52,694 nucleotides of DNA from Candidatus Baldrarchaeum yapensis (GCA_016840465.1 JAEOSH010000009.1:1-52694), one strand, 5' to 3'. Counted from the first letter of the stretch, positions 20,120-30,095 are shown. The notes: generated from the sequence alone by a model not told the origin. Numbers and translations: made by a program.

Positions 20120-21395
20120 GAGACTTGAAAGAGCAGATAATGCGCTTTCTAAGTACTTAAAGGCGCTAAAGATCAAGGTGATCGATGCGGAAAATGTGAT
20201 GTTGGAGGATGCTCTCGGCAGGGTTTTAGCAGAGGATGTTGTAGCTCCCATAGATATTCCATCTTTTGATAGGGCGGCAATGGACGGGTACGCGGTTAGA
20301 TCTTCGGATGTAAGAGGTGCATCGCCAAACAATCCAGTAATATTGAAAATAATTGGCGAAGCGTCAGCGGGGAAGGCATTTAAGGGTCGTTTAGGGAAAG
20401 GAGAAACTGTAAGGATAAGTACGGGTGCACCTATGCCCGAAGGGGCAGACGCGGTTGTCATGCTCGAATATGCCGAGGAGAAAGACGGATATGTTGAAGT
20501 AATAAAGGAGGCAGTTCCAGGAGAGAATGTTTCCGAGAAGGGAGAGGACGTGCGCGCTGGAGAGGTAGTACTTGAGGAGGGGACTATTCTTGAACCTCAG
20601 GATTTAGCCATCTTAGCATCTTTGGGTATTAAGAAAGTTAAAGTTCGTAGAAGACCAAGGGTTTTCGTAATGGCCTGCGGCAACGAACTCGTCGATCTGG
20701 TGCATGCACAGTTACCGCTTCCTCCCGGGAAAATCGTAGAAACTAACCGTCTCATGATAATGTCCTCATTGAAGAAAATTGGCGCCGAACCAATAGATGG
20801 AGGAATAGTCGGAGACGATATTAGTGAAATTATGGCGGCTATTTCATCTGGACTTAAGATTGCGGATGCCGTTGTAATTTCTGGGGGCACCAGCGTAGGG
20901 AAGGGGGATGTGGTTCCTGATGCAATTTTATCCCTTGGAGGAAAAATTATAGTGCATGGAGTAGCCATTAGCCCCGGAAAGCCCGTCGCACTATGCGAAG
21001 TTAAAGGAAAACCGGTAATTTGCCTACCGGGATATCCAGTAGCGGCCTTCATAGGATTTCTTTTGTTTGTAAGACCGCTGATCGATAAACTTCTAAGGAT
21101 TCGGGGAATAAGGATGGAGAAGAAAATAAATGCCGTCCTTTCGAAGAGAGTTCCGTCTAAGACCGGGATAATGGAATTTGTCAGGGTATCCCTTGTTGAG
21201 AGCACAGATGGGTTGATAGCCGAGCCTATCAGAATCACCGGAGCAGGGGTGCTCTCGAGTTTGAGCAAAGCGGATGGTTTCCTCGTAGTGCCCGAGGATG
21301 TTGAGGGCTTCGAAGCTGGTAGTAACGTGGAGGTGGTGGCTTTAAGGGATCATTTGAGGAGGATGAGAAAGGGTGGAAAGGAGGAAGATATTTAA
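20091..21395 (+). CDS. moeA: molybdopterin molybdenumtransferase MoeA
   Basis: PSFDRAAMDGYAVRSSDVRGA, STGAPMPEGADAVVMLE, SGGTSVGKGDVVPD, SPGKPVALCEVKGKPVICLPGYPVA. Confidence 0.92.
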   Translation: MSNVKMKGFKRLERADNALSKYLKALKIKVIDAENVMLEDALGRVLAEDVVAPIDIPSFDRAAMDGYAVRSSDVRGASPNNPVILKIIGEASAGKAFKGRLGKGETVRISTGAPMPEGADAVVMLEYAEEKDGYVEVIKEAVPGENVSEKGEDVRAGEVVLEEGTILEPQDLAILASLGIKKVKVRRRPRVFVMACGNELVDLVHAQLPLPPGKIVETNRLMIMSSLKKIGAEPIDGGIVGDDISEIMAAISSGLKIADAVVISGGTSVGKGDVVPDAILSLGGKIIVHGVAISPGKPVALCEVKGKPVICLPGYPVAAFIGFLLFVRPLIDKLLRIRGIRMEKKINAVLSKRVPSKTGIMEFVRVSLVESTDGLIAEPIRITGAGVLSSLSKADGFLVVPEDVEGFEAGSNVEVVALRDHLRRMRKGGKEEDI

Positions 21396-23358
21396 AACTC
21401 TCGTAACCCTCGAGGAGGCAATTAATAGGCTTTATGAACATTTTTCTCCTAGACCGGTCGGTGTGGAGGATGTGCGGCTGGAGGAGGCACTGGGGAGAGT
21501 TCTGGCAGAGGATGTATACTCTAACGTGGATGTGCCGCCTTTTGACAGAGCGGCGATGGACGGGTATGCCGTTAGAGCTGAAGATACTTACCGCGCGAGA
21601 GAAGACCGTCCGGTGAAACTTAGGATTGTTGGAAGAATAAAGGCCGGTGAGGTTCCTAGTATTTACGTTAACAGAGGGGAGGCTACAGAAATAAGTACTG
21701 GCGCACCGATGCCCGGTGGCGCAAACGCGGTCGTGATGGTGGAGAACACGGAAGAAAAAGATGGATATGTTTACATTTACAAACCTGTAGCCCCGATGGA
21801 GAACGTGCAGCCAACGGGATCCGACATAATGATGGGAGAGATGGTACTTAGAAAGGGGCAACTTTTAACACCGAGGGAATTGGGAGTACTGGCTGCAATT
21901 GGACGTACTCGTGTTGTGGTGTATAGGAGACCTAAGGTCGCGGTTTTCAGCATAGGCGATGAGATCGTGAGTCCGGGTTCAAGGCTTGAGCCAGGAAAAA
22001 TATTCGATATAAATGCTACAACCATATGCGCCGCGGTTCGTGAGTGCGGCGGCGATCCTTTGTTCTTGGGAATCGCTCATGATGATGCTGACGAAATAAT
22101 TACGAAAATACGAGAGGGATTGAGAATTGCCGATATCGTGATATCTTCCGGGAGCACTTCTGCTGGCGTTAAAGATATCCTTTATGAGATTGTGGGAAAA
22201 CTTGGATCGCCCGGTATACTGGTCCACGGAATAAAACTGAAGCCCGGCAAGCCCACCCTTATTGGTGTGATAGACGGCAAGCCATATTTCGGGCTTCCAG
22301 GTTATCCGACTTCGGCGCTCATGATATTCTGGCAGGTTGTTGCCCCAGTAATAAGGAAAATGTGCGGCCTGAGAGAAGAAGAAAGATTGTCCGTAAGAGC
22401 AAGGCTAAGCTATAAGGTGTACCCACAACGTGGGAGACGAAACCTTATTCCAGTTTCTCTTGTGAGTAGAAATGGAGAGTTGATAGCTGTACCCACACCC
22501 GGTGGTTCCGGGTCCATCACAGCATTGGCAAATGCGGACGGCTATATGGACATCCCAGAGGGCGTTGAGTACCTAGATCCTGGTGAGACCGTAAATGTTA
22601 AGATGTTCTCAAGTATAATAACCGCGCCGGATCTCGTCATTATAGGGAGCAACTGCGCCGGCATAGGGCTGATTCTGGAACTTATTACCGAAATGTACGA
22701 ATTTTTGAATATCAGAGTTCTTAATGTCGGGTCCATGGGTGGAATTATGGCTATAAAGCGGGGAGAGGCGGATATCGCGGGTATTCATCTGCTCGATGAG
22801 GATACTGGCGATTACAACATTCCGGTGGTCGAGAGGTACGGATTGCGCGGGAAAGCGGTACTTGTGAGAGGATACGTTAGGGAGCAGGGAATAGTTGTGC
22901 AGGCAGGCAACCCTAAGGGTATAAGAGGAATAGAGGACTTTGTTGATAAAAGTATTAGAATCATAAACAGAAATGTGGGGTCGGGAACTCGTGTGTTGCT
23001 GGATTCCTATTTAAAGAAGTTAGCGGCTACGCGGGGAGAAGACTTCGATGAAATGATTAAGAAAATCGATGGATACCACGTAGAGGCGAAAACCCATAGC
23101 GCGGTTGCGTCAGCAATAAAAATGGGGAGGGCTGATGCCGGGCTTGCGATAAGATTCTTTGCGGAGCGGTACGGTCTCGGCTTTATTCCCCTAAGGGAGG
23201 AGCATTTCGACTTCTTGATCTCTAGGGACTCGCTGAGCAAGCCCGCTGTCCAAGCCTTCATTAATGTGTTACGAAGTGAGCGGTTTCATGAGGAATTGGC
23301 ACGAAGGTTTCCGGGACTCCGAGCAACGAGGGACACCGGGAAGATTATCTGGCAGTGA
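21373..23358 (+). CDS. MoeA paralog fused to C-terminal periplasmic-binding-protein-like domain
   Basis: MoeA motifs PPFDRAAMDGYAVRAEDT, STGAPMPGGANAVVMVE, KPGKPTLIGVIDGKPYFGLPGYPTSA, then DLVIIGSNCAGIGLILELI...IRGIEDFVDKSIRIINRNVGSGTRVLLDSYL (PBP-like/PF12727). Confidence 0.9.
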   Translation: MERRKIFKTLVTLEEAINRLYEHFSPRPVGVEDVRLEEALGRVLAEDVYSNVDVPPFDRAAMDGYAVRAEDTYRAREDRPVKLRIVGRIKAGEVPSIYVNRGEATEISTGAPMPGGANAVVMVENTEEKDGYVYIYKPVAPMENVQPTGSDIMMGEMVLRKGQLLTPRELGVLAAIGRTRVVVYRRPKVAVFSIGDEIVSPGSRLEPGKIFDINATTICAAVRECGGDPLFLGIAHDDADEIITKIREGLRIADIVISSGSTSAGVKDILYEIVGKLGSPGILVHGIKLKPGKPTLIGVIDGKPYFGLPGYPTSALMIFWQVVAPVIRKMCGLREEERLSVRARLSYKVYPQRGRRNLIPVSLVSRNGELIAVPTPGGSGSITALANADGYMDIPEGVEYLDPGETVNVKMFSSIITAPDLVIIGSNCAGIGLILELITEMYEFLNIRVLNVGSMGGIMAIKRGEADIAGIHLLDEDTGDYNIPVVERYGLRGKAVLVRGYVREQGIVVQAGNPKGIRGIEDFVDKSIRIINRNVGSGTRVLLDSYLKKLAATRGEDFDEMIKKIDGYHVEAKTHSAVASAIKMGRADAGLAIRFFAERYGLGFIPLREEHFDFLISRDSLSKPAVQAFINVLRSERFHEELARRFPGLRATRDTGKIIWQ

Positions 23359-23361
23359 TCG

Positions 23362-24255
23362 TCAGGCCAGTAAGGACTCCTTTAAGGCCCTCTCTATTCC
23401 CTCTTTCAGTCTTTCTAGAGTTTCTCGAACCGGTAATGCGCCAATTCCTTTGTCTACGGTGAAAGGAACCCATATCGGCAGAACCTTTGCAGGCATTTTA
23501 CGAATCCGCGCCTCCCTTATCAATCCTCCCTTTTGTAACACGACCGGGTTGAATCGTACGTCTATGACTCCGTCGACTATGCAATCGAGTAGCAGGTCGA
23601 ACTCCCGTGAGAGCCCTGGCATCACAGATGCGAAGACGGGAACCCACAGTTCTTTTACGATTGTAGATCTTATTCTTCTTATGAAATCCAGCAGACTTGT
23701 TTGGCTCATCGTTACCATGAGTTCAGTCAGCGAGTCTATTATCACGGCACCTTGCCCTATCATCCCCATATTTTCAACTGAGCTGTAGATCACAGAGTAA
23801 AGTTCGCTGGGATCACCTGGAGTTTTGAGTACGCGCATTACCTCCCTGAATTTCTTGTAAATTTCCTTAACCCTCCCGTGCATCTTTTCGACGATCCACT
23901 CATGTGCCACCCTGGTGCTGAAGCCGTCTATGAAAACTATTTTCTTCCTTTCTATGTGTTCTGTTATGTCCCACTCCATTGATAGGAATCTCTGTATCAG
24001 GGATAGAGGCGTCTGCCCAAAAACTACCATCACAACGGGTTCTCCGCGTTCGAGCGTTCTAAAGGCCAATTCGGTCATCATTGTTGTCTTTCCAGTCCCA
24101 GGTTCTCCTTTGATCACAACGAAAACATTTCGGGGGAAACCATCGGGCATAAGCGCATCGAGCAGTTTCATTCCGAGTTTTATTCTCTCGACCATCAACA
24201 CGACCCCTTCCTTTACAACCCTGCTGCATTGGTCAAACAATATATATTTGCTCAA
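23362..24255 (-). CDS. KaiC-like RecA-superfamily ATPase
   Basis: Walker A IKGEPGTGKTTMMTELAFRTLERGEPVVMVVF; Walker B GAVIIDSLTEL. Confidence 0.8.
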   Translation of the reverse strand: MSKYILFDQCSRVVKEGVVLMVERIKLGMKLLDALMPDGFPRNVFVVIKGEPGTGKTTMMTELAFRTLERGEPVVMVVFGQTPLSLIQRFLSMEWDITEHIERKKIVFIDGFSTRVAHEWIVEKMHGRVKEIYKKFREVMRVLKTPGDPSELYSVIYSSVENMGMIGQGAVIIDSLTELMVTMSQTSLLDFIRRIRSTIVKELWVPVFASVMPGLSREFDLLLDCIVDGVIDVRFNPVVLQKGGLIREARIRKMPAKVLPIWVPFTVDKGIGALPVRETLERLKEGIERALKESLLA

Positions 24256-24284
24256 GCCTCAAATCTAAGTATCTTGATACAAGG

Positions 24285-24845
24285 GTGGGGTTAATGCTAA
24301 TTGTAAGTAGGCTAATCCGCGTGGCTGCCATTGGGGTCGACATACTTGCGACGTTAATACTGATAAGCACAATATACTCCGCGGTGACAATGTTTCTATT
24401 TGTCGGCTCACCCGATCAGATAATTTCTACGAACGCCGCCAACGTCACAATAACGGCCATTGCCAGCGAGGAGGAAAACGTTCTGAAGGTAAATGTTCTG
24501 ATGGATATAAATCTGACAATAAGGAATTACGGATTATATGAGTTTAGAGACGTACTCGTGTATTGTTTCTTCGTAAATAAGACCTCAGATAAAGTTTTGA
24601 ACTCCACGCAACTAGATTTTACAAGGCTGGACACTGGTGGTAACATCATATCCCTCGGGGAACATGAATACCGCATGAGTGGAACCATAATCGTGGAGGT
24701 GCCAATACCCGAGGGTGCATCGTTAGAGGACATCAAAAGAGAGTTGCAGGAGGATTGCGCAATAAGACTGTTGCTTTCCTCGAAATACTCAATATTTGGG
24801 TTTAATATAACATTAGAGTTCCCAATCGGGGGAGCCTCATCATGA
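24285..24845 (+). CDS. N-terminally membrane-anchored extracytoplasmic protein, unknown
   Basis: One N-terminal TM helix then beta-rich segment; ATGA overlap with next ORF. Confidence 0.5.
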   Translation: MGLMLIVSRLIRVAAIGVDILATLILISTIYSAVTMFLFVGSPDQIISTNAANVTITAIASEEENVLKVNVLMDINLTIRNYGLYEFRDVLVYCFFVNKTSDKVLNSTQLDFTRLDTGGNIISLGEHEYRMSGTIIVEVPIPEGASLEDIKRELQEDCAIRLLLSSKYSIFGFNITLEFPIGGASS

Positions 24846-25294
24846 GAAGTAAGAAAAGAGAACCCTCACTATCAAGAGCCTTCTTTGCAATGTTTTGGAC
24901 TCTGCTAACGATGGTTGTACTTCCTTATATGATCTTCTTCGTAGTGTTTGAGAGAATGGGCATAAGCGGACCCTTTGAACGCGCCATTGGAACGTATTAT
25001 GAGACCCTTAGGAATATAGGAACCCTGATCGCTGGCTTCATGTTCCTTAAGAACTGTGTCCCTTATTACTCTAGAACGCGGGCATTTGGTGACCTTATGA
25101 TAACATTCCTTTCGCTGATACTGTTCTATCAGATCTTCATGACAGTAATCGAGGTTTCCATACCGGGTTTGGCGATTGCAATAGATATACACGGCCTCTT
25201 TTACCTTTACCTCTTGGCGGCATTGCTAAGAATCACATCGAGAGCGGTGGAAATAATAGAGATAGGAGGAAGGGGTGGGGGAAGTGCAGGGTGA
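24842..25294 (+). CDS. multi-TM membrane protein, unknown
   Basis: Four hydrophobic segments; overlaps its neighbours on both sides. Confidence 0.5.
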   Translation: MRSKKREPSLSRAFFAMFWTLLTMVVLPYMIFFVVFERMGISGPFERAIGTYYETLRNIGTLIAGFMFLKNCVPYYSRTRAFGDLMITFLSLILFYQIFMTVIEVSIPGLAIAIDIHGLFYLYLLAALLRITSRAVEIIEIGGRGGGSAG

Positions 25295-25583
25295 TTGGTC
25301 GGAATTTCTAGATTATCTGCAAATGTTTTTTGAGACGATTGTCCCATACCTGAACAAAATATACCTGTGGCTCGAGAAAAACGTGTTTCCGCACCTCGTT
25401 TCAGTAGAACGGTTCTTTAGAGAAGTTCTGATTCCAGCACTTCCAAAAACGTATGAAGTTTACGTTGGAATTGCTGGTGCACTCGTAATATTGGGCCTAA
25501 TTTTATATGTGAGATACCGTTCTAGAGAGAGGGTTGAGAGACTTGAGGCCGAGGCAGCAGAGTTTGAGGCGCTCGAGGAGTGA
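25275..25583 (+). CDS. small membrane protein, unknown
   Basis: C-terminal TM (VYVGIAGALVILGLILYV); translationally overlapping with preceding gene. Confidence 0.45.
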   Translation: MGEVQGDWSEFLDYLQMFFETIVPYLNKIYLWLEKNVFPHLVSVERFFREVLIPALPKTYEVYVGIAGALVILGLILYVRYRSRERVERLEAEAAEFEALEE

Positions 25584-27033
25584 ATGTATAGCGGTCTTTG
25601 ATGTCGGAACGACCAATGTAAAGTCTGTCATCATAGACGTGGAGGGCAATGTGCTCTCAAAGTCCATAAAGGAAATACCGCTGATAACCCCAAGACCCGA
25701 ATTTATAGAGTTGGACCCGGAGGTTCTATGGAAGACTGCAACAGAAACAATGAAAGAGGCTGTCAGAACCGCGGGAGTTTCTCCTGATAACGTGCTTGCG
25801 ATCGGCGTATGCACACAGCGTGCGACCGTTATTCCCCTAGATAAGGACATTAAGCCTCTGTATAATGCGATCACATGGATGGATGGTAGAAGAAGCAAAT
25901 CTGCCGAGAGCATATGGAAGCAAATAATCCAAAGAGTGCTTGCAATAAAGTTCCTCTGGTTTAAGGACGAAAAACCCGAGATTCTGGAGAGAATGTGGAA
26001 ATACGTGACTGTCGACACATACATGTACCTTAAATTGGCGGAAAGTTGTGTTTGCGACTTTTCGAACGCTGCTTATGGTCCCTTCGATGTAAAGTCTCTT
26101 AAATGGTCAGATCAGCTTTCAGAAATTTTCAAAGTTCCGATCGATAAATTGCCGGATATTGCAGAGCCTGGAACCGTCGTTGGGGAGTTGACATCAAGTG
26201 CTGCAGAAGAAATTGGACTGAAGAAAGGAACTCCGGTAATTTGTGGCAGTGGGGATCAACAGTGTTCAAGCATTGCGCTGGGGGTTGTAGAACGGGGAAG
26301 AGCGAAAGCGACGACCGGGACCGGCACATTTCTTGATGTGTGCGTGGATGCCCCACCTTTTGATTTTTACCAATCGGCTTTGAGGATATTCTGCCTTCCT
26401 CATGCCATCAAAAACTTATGGCTTCTAGAGGGAGTCCTACCAACTACGGGGGCCATTTACCGATGGCTTAGAGACAAATTGTCAGAAAATGTAGTGGAGA
26501 TGGCGAGGTCCAGAAATGTGGATCCCTACGTGATACTGGATGAGGAGGCCGAAAAGGTAGGACCAGGTGCCGACGGACTGATAGTGGTTCCACTATTTTC
26601 GTTTTCTAAGGGGGTAATACATGGTCTAAGTTTGGAGCATGGACGTGCACATATAGCAAGAGCAATACTCGAATCCGTGGGATTCGGGCTTCGCCTCTTT
26701 CTCAGGTTCATGGAGGCTTTTGGAATCAAAGTAGAGGAATTGTATGTTGACGGTGGCGGCATGCGGAGCAGGCTTTGGAGGAGAATATTAGCGGACATTA
26801 CTGGGAAGAAAATAGTGTTGCCCGAAAACATCGAGGACTGCTCATCCATTGGCGCTGCGATTCTTGCTGCATGGGGCGTAAAATTCTACCCATCGATCGA
26901 AAAGGCTGTTAAGGGAATGACAAGAATTGTCGAGGCCCTGGACCCGAATCCTGACAACAAGAAGGTTTATGATCAAATATATCCTAGGTTTGAAAAGCTA
27001 ATAATGAGTGTGGCTGCCGAGTTACCCGTTTGA
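25534..27033 (+). CDS. FGGY-family carbohydrate (glycerol-like) kinase; non-ATG start (TTG)
   Basis: AVFDVGTTNVKSVIIDVEGNV, TQRATVIPLDKDIKPLYNAITWMDGRR, GSGDQQCSSIALGVVERGRAKATTGTGTFLDV, YVDGGGMRSRLWRRILADITGKKI. Confidence 0.85.
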   Translation: MRDLRPRQQSLRRSRSECIAVFDVGTTNVKSVIIDVEGNVLSKSIKEIPLITPRPEFIELDPEVLWKTATETMKEAVRTAGVSPDNVLAIGVCTQRATVIPLDKDIKPLYNAITWMDGRRSKSAESIWKQIIQRVLAIKFLWFKDEKPEILERMWKYVTVDTYMYLKLAESCVCDFSNAAYGPFDVKSLKWSDQLSEIFKVPIDKLPDIAEPGTVVGELTSSAAEEIGLKKGTPVICGSGDQQCSSIALGVVERGRAKATTGTGTFLDVCVDAPPFDFYQSALRIFCLPHAIKNLWLLEGVLPTTGAIYRWLRDKLSENVVEMARSRNVDPYVILDEEAEKVGPGADGLIVVPLFSFSKGVIHGLSLEHGRAHIARAILESVGFGLRLFLRFMEAFGIKVEELYVDGGGMRSRLWRRILADITGKKIVLPENIEDCSSIGAAILAAWGVKFYPSIEKAVKGMTRIVEALDPNPDNKKVYDQIYPRFEKLIMSVAAELPV

Positions 27034-27056
27034 TTGCGTTTTTTTAAGGGGTAAAC

Positions 27057-28496
27057 ATGTACGGCAGCGTCACACCCGATATTATTGACGAATTGAAGTC
27101 CATAGTTGGCGAGAAGCACGTTTCAACAAGTCTTGTCGATAGACTAGTTTGCTCCCGCGATCTCTGGTTCCCCATGCTATTCAAAACTCTAAAGGGAGAA
27201 CTATGGCCAACGGCTGACGTGGTTGTATGGCCGGGTTCGGCAGAGGAGGTCTCAGAAGTACTTAAATTGGCAAACAAAAGAAGAGTGCCGGTGGTAACAC
27301 TTGGAGGAGGGGCCGGGGTGTGCGGCGGTTTATCGCCGATTCGTGGCGGAATAGTCATGGACATAAAGCGTATGTGCAAGGTTTTGGAACTTGATGAGGA
27401 GTCGCTGACGGTTGTCGTGCAGGCAGGGCTCATAGGTATGGAGTTGGAGGAGTATCTAAATAGGAAAGGTTACACACTCGGTCACTATCCCCTGTCTATA
27501 TACGCATCGACGATCGGAGGCTTTCTTGCGTGCCGGTCGGCTGGCGTTCTCTCCAATAAGTATGGCAAAATTGAGGATATGGTTATAGCATTGCGAGTGG
27601 TTCTTCCCACGGGGGAAATTATTGAAACGAAACGGGTTCCGAGGAGGGCAACAGGTCCCGATCTCATGCAGTTATTCGTCGGGTCGGAGGGAATTCTGGG
27701 TGTTATAACGGAGGCCGCCCTCAGAATTCATCCATACCCGGAAAAGAGAATATTTACGTCCTATAGGTTCAAGGATCTACACGCAGGGCTGGAGGCCGTA
27801 AGAAACATATTTAGGAGGGGCGTGAGACCCGCCATTGTCAGGCTTTATGATGAGAGAGACACAAAAATAACGCTAGGAAGCCTAGGATTGCCAGCAGAGG
27901 GCTGCCTTTTAATTTTAAGTTTCGAGGGAACAGAGAAGCTTGTGGACGCCGAGGCTGAGGTTGCCGATGAGGTTTGCAGACAATGGGGTGGTGAACAATT
28001 GGGCGATCTTCCAGCAAAGCATTGGTGGAAGCACAGGCATGATCAATACTGGAACCTGCCGCACCTGCTCAAAGGGTTTATGATCGTCGATACCATAGAG
28101 GTGTCGGCGCCCTGGGATAGGCTTGAGAGGTTGTACTGGGAAGTTAAGCGGGCGCTTGAGGGGCAGGGCGTGATTCCGATGGCTCATTTCTCGCACTTTT
28201 ACCTCGATGGCGGCTCGATTTACTTCACATTTGTAAAGCCGAGAGAACCGAAAACGCCAATTAATGATGCTTATTGGAGGATTTGGAGTGCAGCGATGGA
28301 GGCGTGTATCAGGGTGGGCGGATCTATAAGCCATCACCATGGGGTGGGGCTCGTAAGGTCGCCATGGATGGAAAAGGAACATGGCAAGTCTTTTGAGATC
28401 ATCAGGGCATTGAAGAAGGTTCTCGATCCAAATAATATTTTAAACCCCGGAAAATTGGGAATGGTGGGATGGAGTGAGGTTAGAAGAGTTTTCTAG
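27057..28496 (+). CDS. FAD-linked oxidase, alkyl-DHAP synthase (AGPS)/GlcD-like
   Basis: FAD_binding_4 region VVTLGGGAGVCGGLSPIRGGIVMDIKRM; GGSISHHHGVGLVRSPWMEKEHG...VLDPNNILNPGKLG (triple-His AGPS-like motif). Confidence 0.85.
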   Translation: MYGSVTPDIIDELKSIVGEKHVSTSLVDRLVCSRDLWFPMLFKTLKGELWPTADVVVWPGSAEEVSEVLKLANKRRVPVVTLGGGAGVCGGLSPIRGGIVMDIKRMCKVLELDEESLTVVVQAGLIGMELEEYLNRKGYTLGHYPLSIYASTIGGFLACRSAGVLSNKYGKIEDMVIALRVVLPTGEIIETKRVPRRATGPDLMQLFVGSEGILGVITEAALRIHPYPEKRIFTSYRFKDLHAGLEAVRNIFRRGVRPAIVRLYDERDTKITLGSLGLPAEGCLLILSFEGTEKLVDAEAEVADEVCRQWGGEQLGDLPAKHWWKHRHDQYWNLPHLLKGFMIVDTIEVSAPWDRLERLYWEVKRALEGQGVIPMAHFSHFYLDGGSIYFTFVKPREPKTPINDAYWRIWSAAMEACIRVGGSISHHHGVGLVRSPWMEKEHGKSFEIIRALKKVLDPNNILNPGKLGMVGWSEVRRVF

Positions 28497-29595
28497 CCGG
28501 ATTTTGACCTGTTCATTATGCCTAAAAATGTGCAAGTACGTGTGTCCGGTTGCATCCGTAGTCAGGTACGAGCCTGTGTATCCGCCAAATAAGGCACTGA
28601 TTGCGCACATGATCCTATCCGGTATGATAAACCTGAAGGACGAGGGTGAAAATGTTGCCAGGTACGCTTACCTTTGTACGACTTGTGGCCTCTGTAGCAC
28701 GCCTCCATGGTGTGGTTTAGACGTGAGGCTCTGGGAGATCATTGAGGCTTTACGTGCGGACCTCGTTGATCAGGGCATAATCCTAGAACCCGTTAAGAGA
28801 GTTCTGAAAAGTGCTTCGGAGAACAGAAACCCGTACGGTGAGAATCTTCATGCAAGGTTTTCTAAAGTCAAACATGTGTTTTCGGACGATGCAGATGTTG
28901 TTTACTTTGTCGGATGCACAACGTCGTACAGAGTTCCGCAGATAGCCAATGCCGTAATCGATGTTTTATCCATGGCGGGGCTCAACTTTACGCTCTTAAA
29001 GGACGAATGGTGTTGTGGCTCACCTCTTATTAGGCTTGGGCTCATTGATCTTGCCCGAGAGCATGCGGAACACAATATCAATGCATTAAACGATATTGGA
29101 GCAAAGACCGTCGTTTTCTCATGCCCCGGATGCTACAGGACATTTAAAATAGATTACGAGAGGTTAGGATATAAAATAAAGTTTGAAGTCAAGCATGTTA
29201 CTGAAGTTGTAGTTGATCTGCTTAAGAGTTTGAAGATACGCAAAAAAGAGGATATTACTGCAACATATCACGATCCCTGCCATTTAGGGCGTCATTTGGG
29301 AATATTTGATGCTCCTCGACAGATACTCTCGGTGCTCGGAATACAGATAAGGGAAATGCAATGGAGAAGAGAGAACTCTAGGTGTTGTGGGGCCGGCGGT
29401 GGGATGCTAATTACAAATAGCGAGGTTGCATATGCTGCCGGGAGAAGAAGAGTTGAAGAGGCTTTAGAAAGTGGGGTCAAAAATCTCATAACAGCATGTC
29501 CGTTCTGCAGGATCTCGCTCGAAAGGGCAAGTGGCGGAAAAATAGAGGTTAAAGACGTCATGGAATTGTTAGCGGAATCTTTAGAAGAACGTTAA
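28474..29595 (+). CDS. Fe-S oxidoreductase with two CCG domains (GlcF/HdrD-like)
   Basis: CSLCLKMCKYVCP, CTTCGLC, EWCCGSPLIRLG...FSCPGC, RCCGAGGGMLIT...ACPFC. Confidence 0.85.
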   Translation: MRLEEFSSRILTCSLCLKMCKYVCPVASVVRYEPVYPPNKALIAHMILSGMINLKDEGENVARYAYLCTTCGLCSTPPWCGLDVRLWEIIEALRADLVDQGIILEPVKRVLKSASENRNPYGENLHARFSKVKHVFSDDADVVYFVGCTTSYRVPQIANAVIDVLSMAGLNFTLLKDEWCCGSPLIRLGLIDLAREHAEHNINALNDIGAKTVVFSCPGCYRTFKIDYERLGYKIKFEVKHVTEVVVDLLKSLKIRKKEDITATYHDPCHLGRHLGIFDAPRQILSVLGIQIREMQWRRENSRCCGAGGGMLITNSEVAYAAGRRRVEEALESGVKNLITACPFCRISLERASGGKIEVKDVMELLAESLEER

Positions 29596-29901
29596 TTATT
29601 CAAATCCGAATCGCTTTCTTAACTCCCTAGACATTCGCTCCGGCGTCCAAGGAGGGTCAAATACTAACTCTATTTCTACATTTTCCGCTCCAAGTTCCTT
29701 TATTGCCCGCTCGACTTCTCTGAGAAACATCATGTAGAGAGGGCATCCAGGCGTAGTTAGTGTCATCTTTATGTAGACGTTCTTGTCCTTCACGTTGACT
29801 TCGTAGATCAGCCCTAGATCTACTATGTTCACACCCAGCTCTGGGTCATAGACCTTCTTCAGTGCATCCATCACCTGTTCTTTCGTGAGCAAGATCTGCA
29901 C
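29596..29901 (-). CDS. MIP18/DUF59-family Fe-S assembly protein
   Basis: VMDALKKVYDPELGVNIVDLGLIYEVNVKDKNVYIKMTLTTPGCPLYMM...ELVFDPPWTPERMS. Confidence 0.9.
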   Translation of the reverse strand: MQILLTKEQVMDALKKVYDPELGVNIVDLGLIYEVNVKDKNVYIKMTLTTPGCPLYMMFLREVERAIKELGAENVEIELVFDPPWTPERMSRELRKRFGFE

Positions 29902-30095
29902 CCCGCCTGCACGGTCGACTAGATATACGTTTTACCTTTATAAAAAGTCCTCATTTTGCAATAGCACAAAAATAAGTACATCCTCTAGAGGCGTGGAGCA
30001 CTCCAAATGGCTTGAGCAGTTCACGTCGACCCACTGGATGGTTGCCATATTTTGCGTATGCGGGAATATTATCTGGAGATTTCGAACGTGAGAGA

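Noticed and set aside
20597-21861. Antisense ORFs of about 210-220 aa opposite the two moeA genes
   Set aside because: Shadow ORFs over confidently identified MoeA coding sequence; no recognisable domain.
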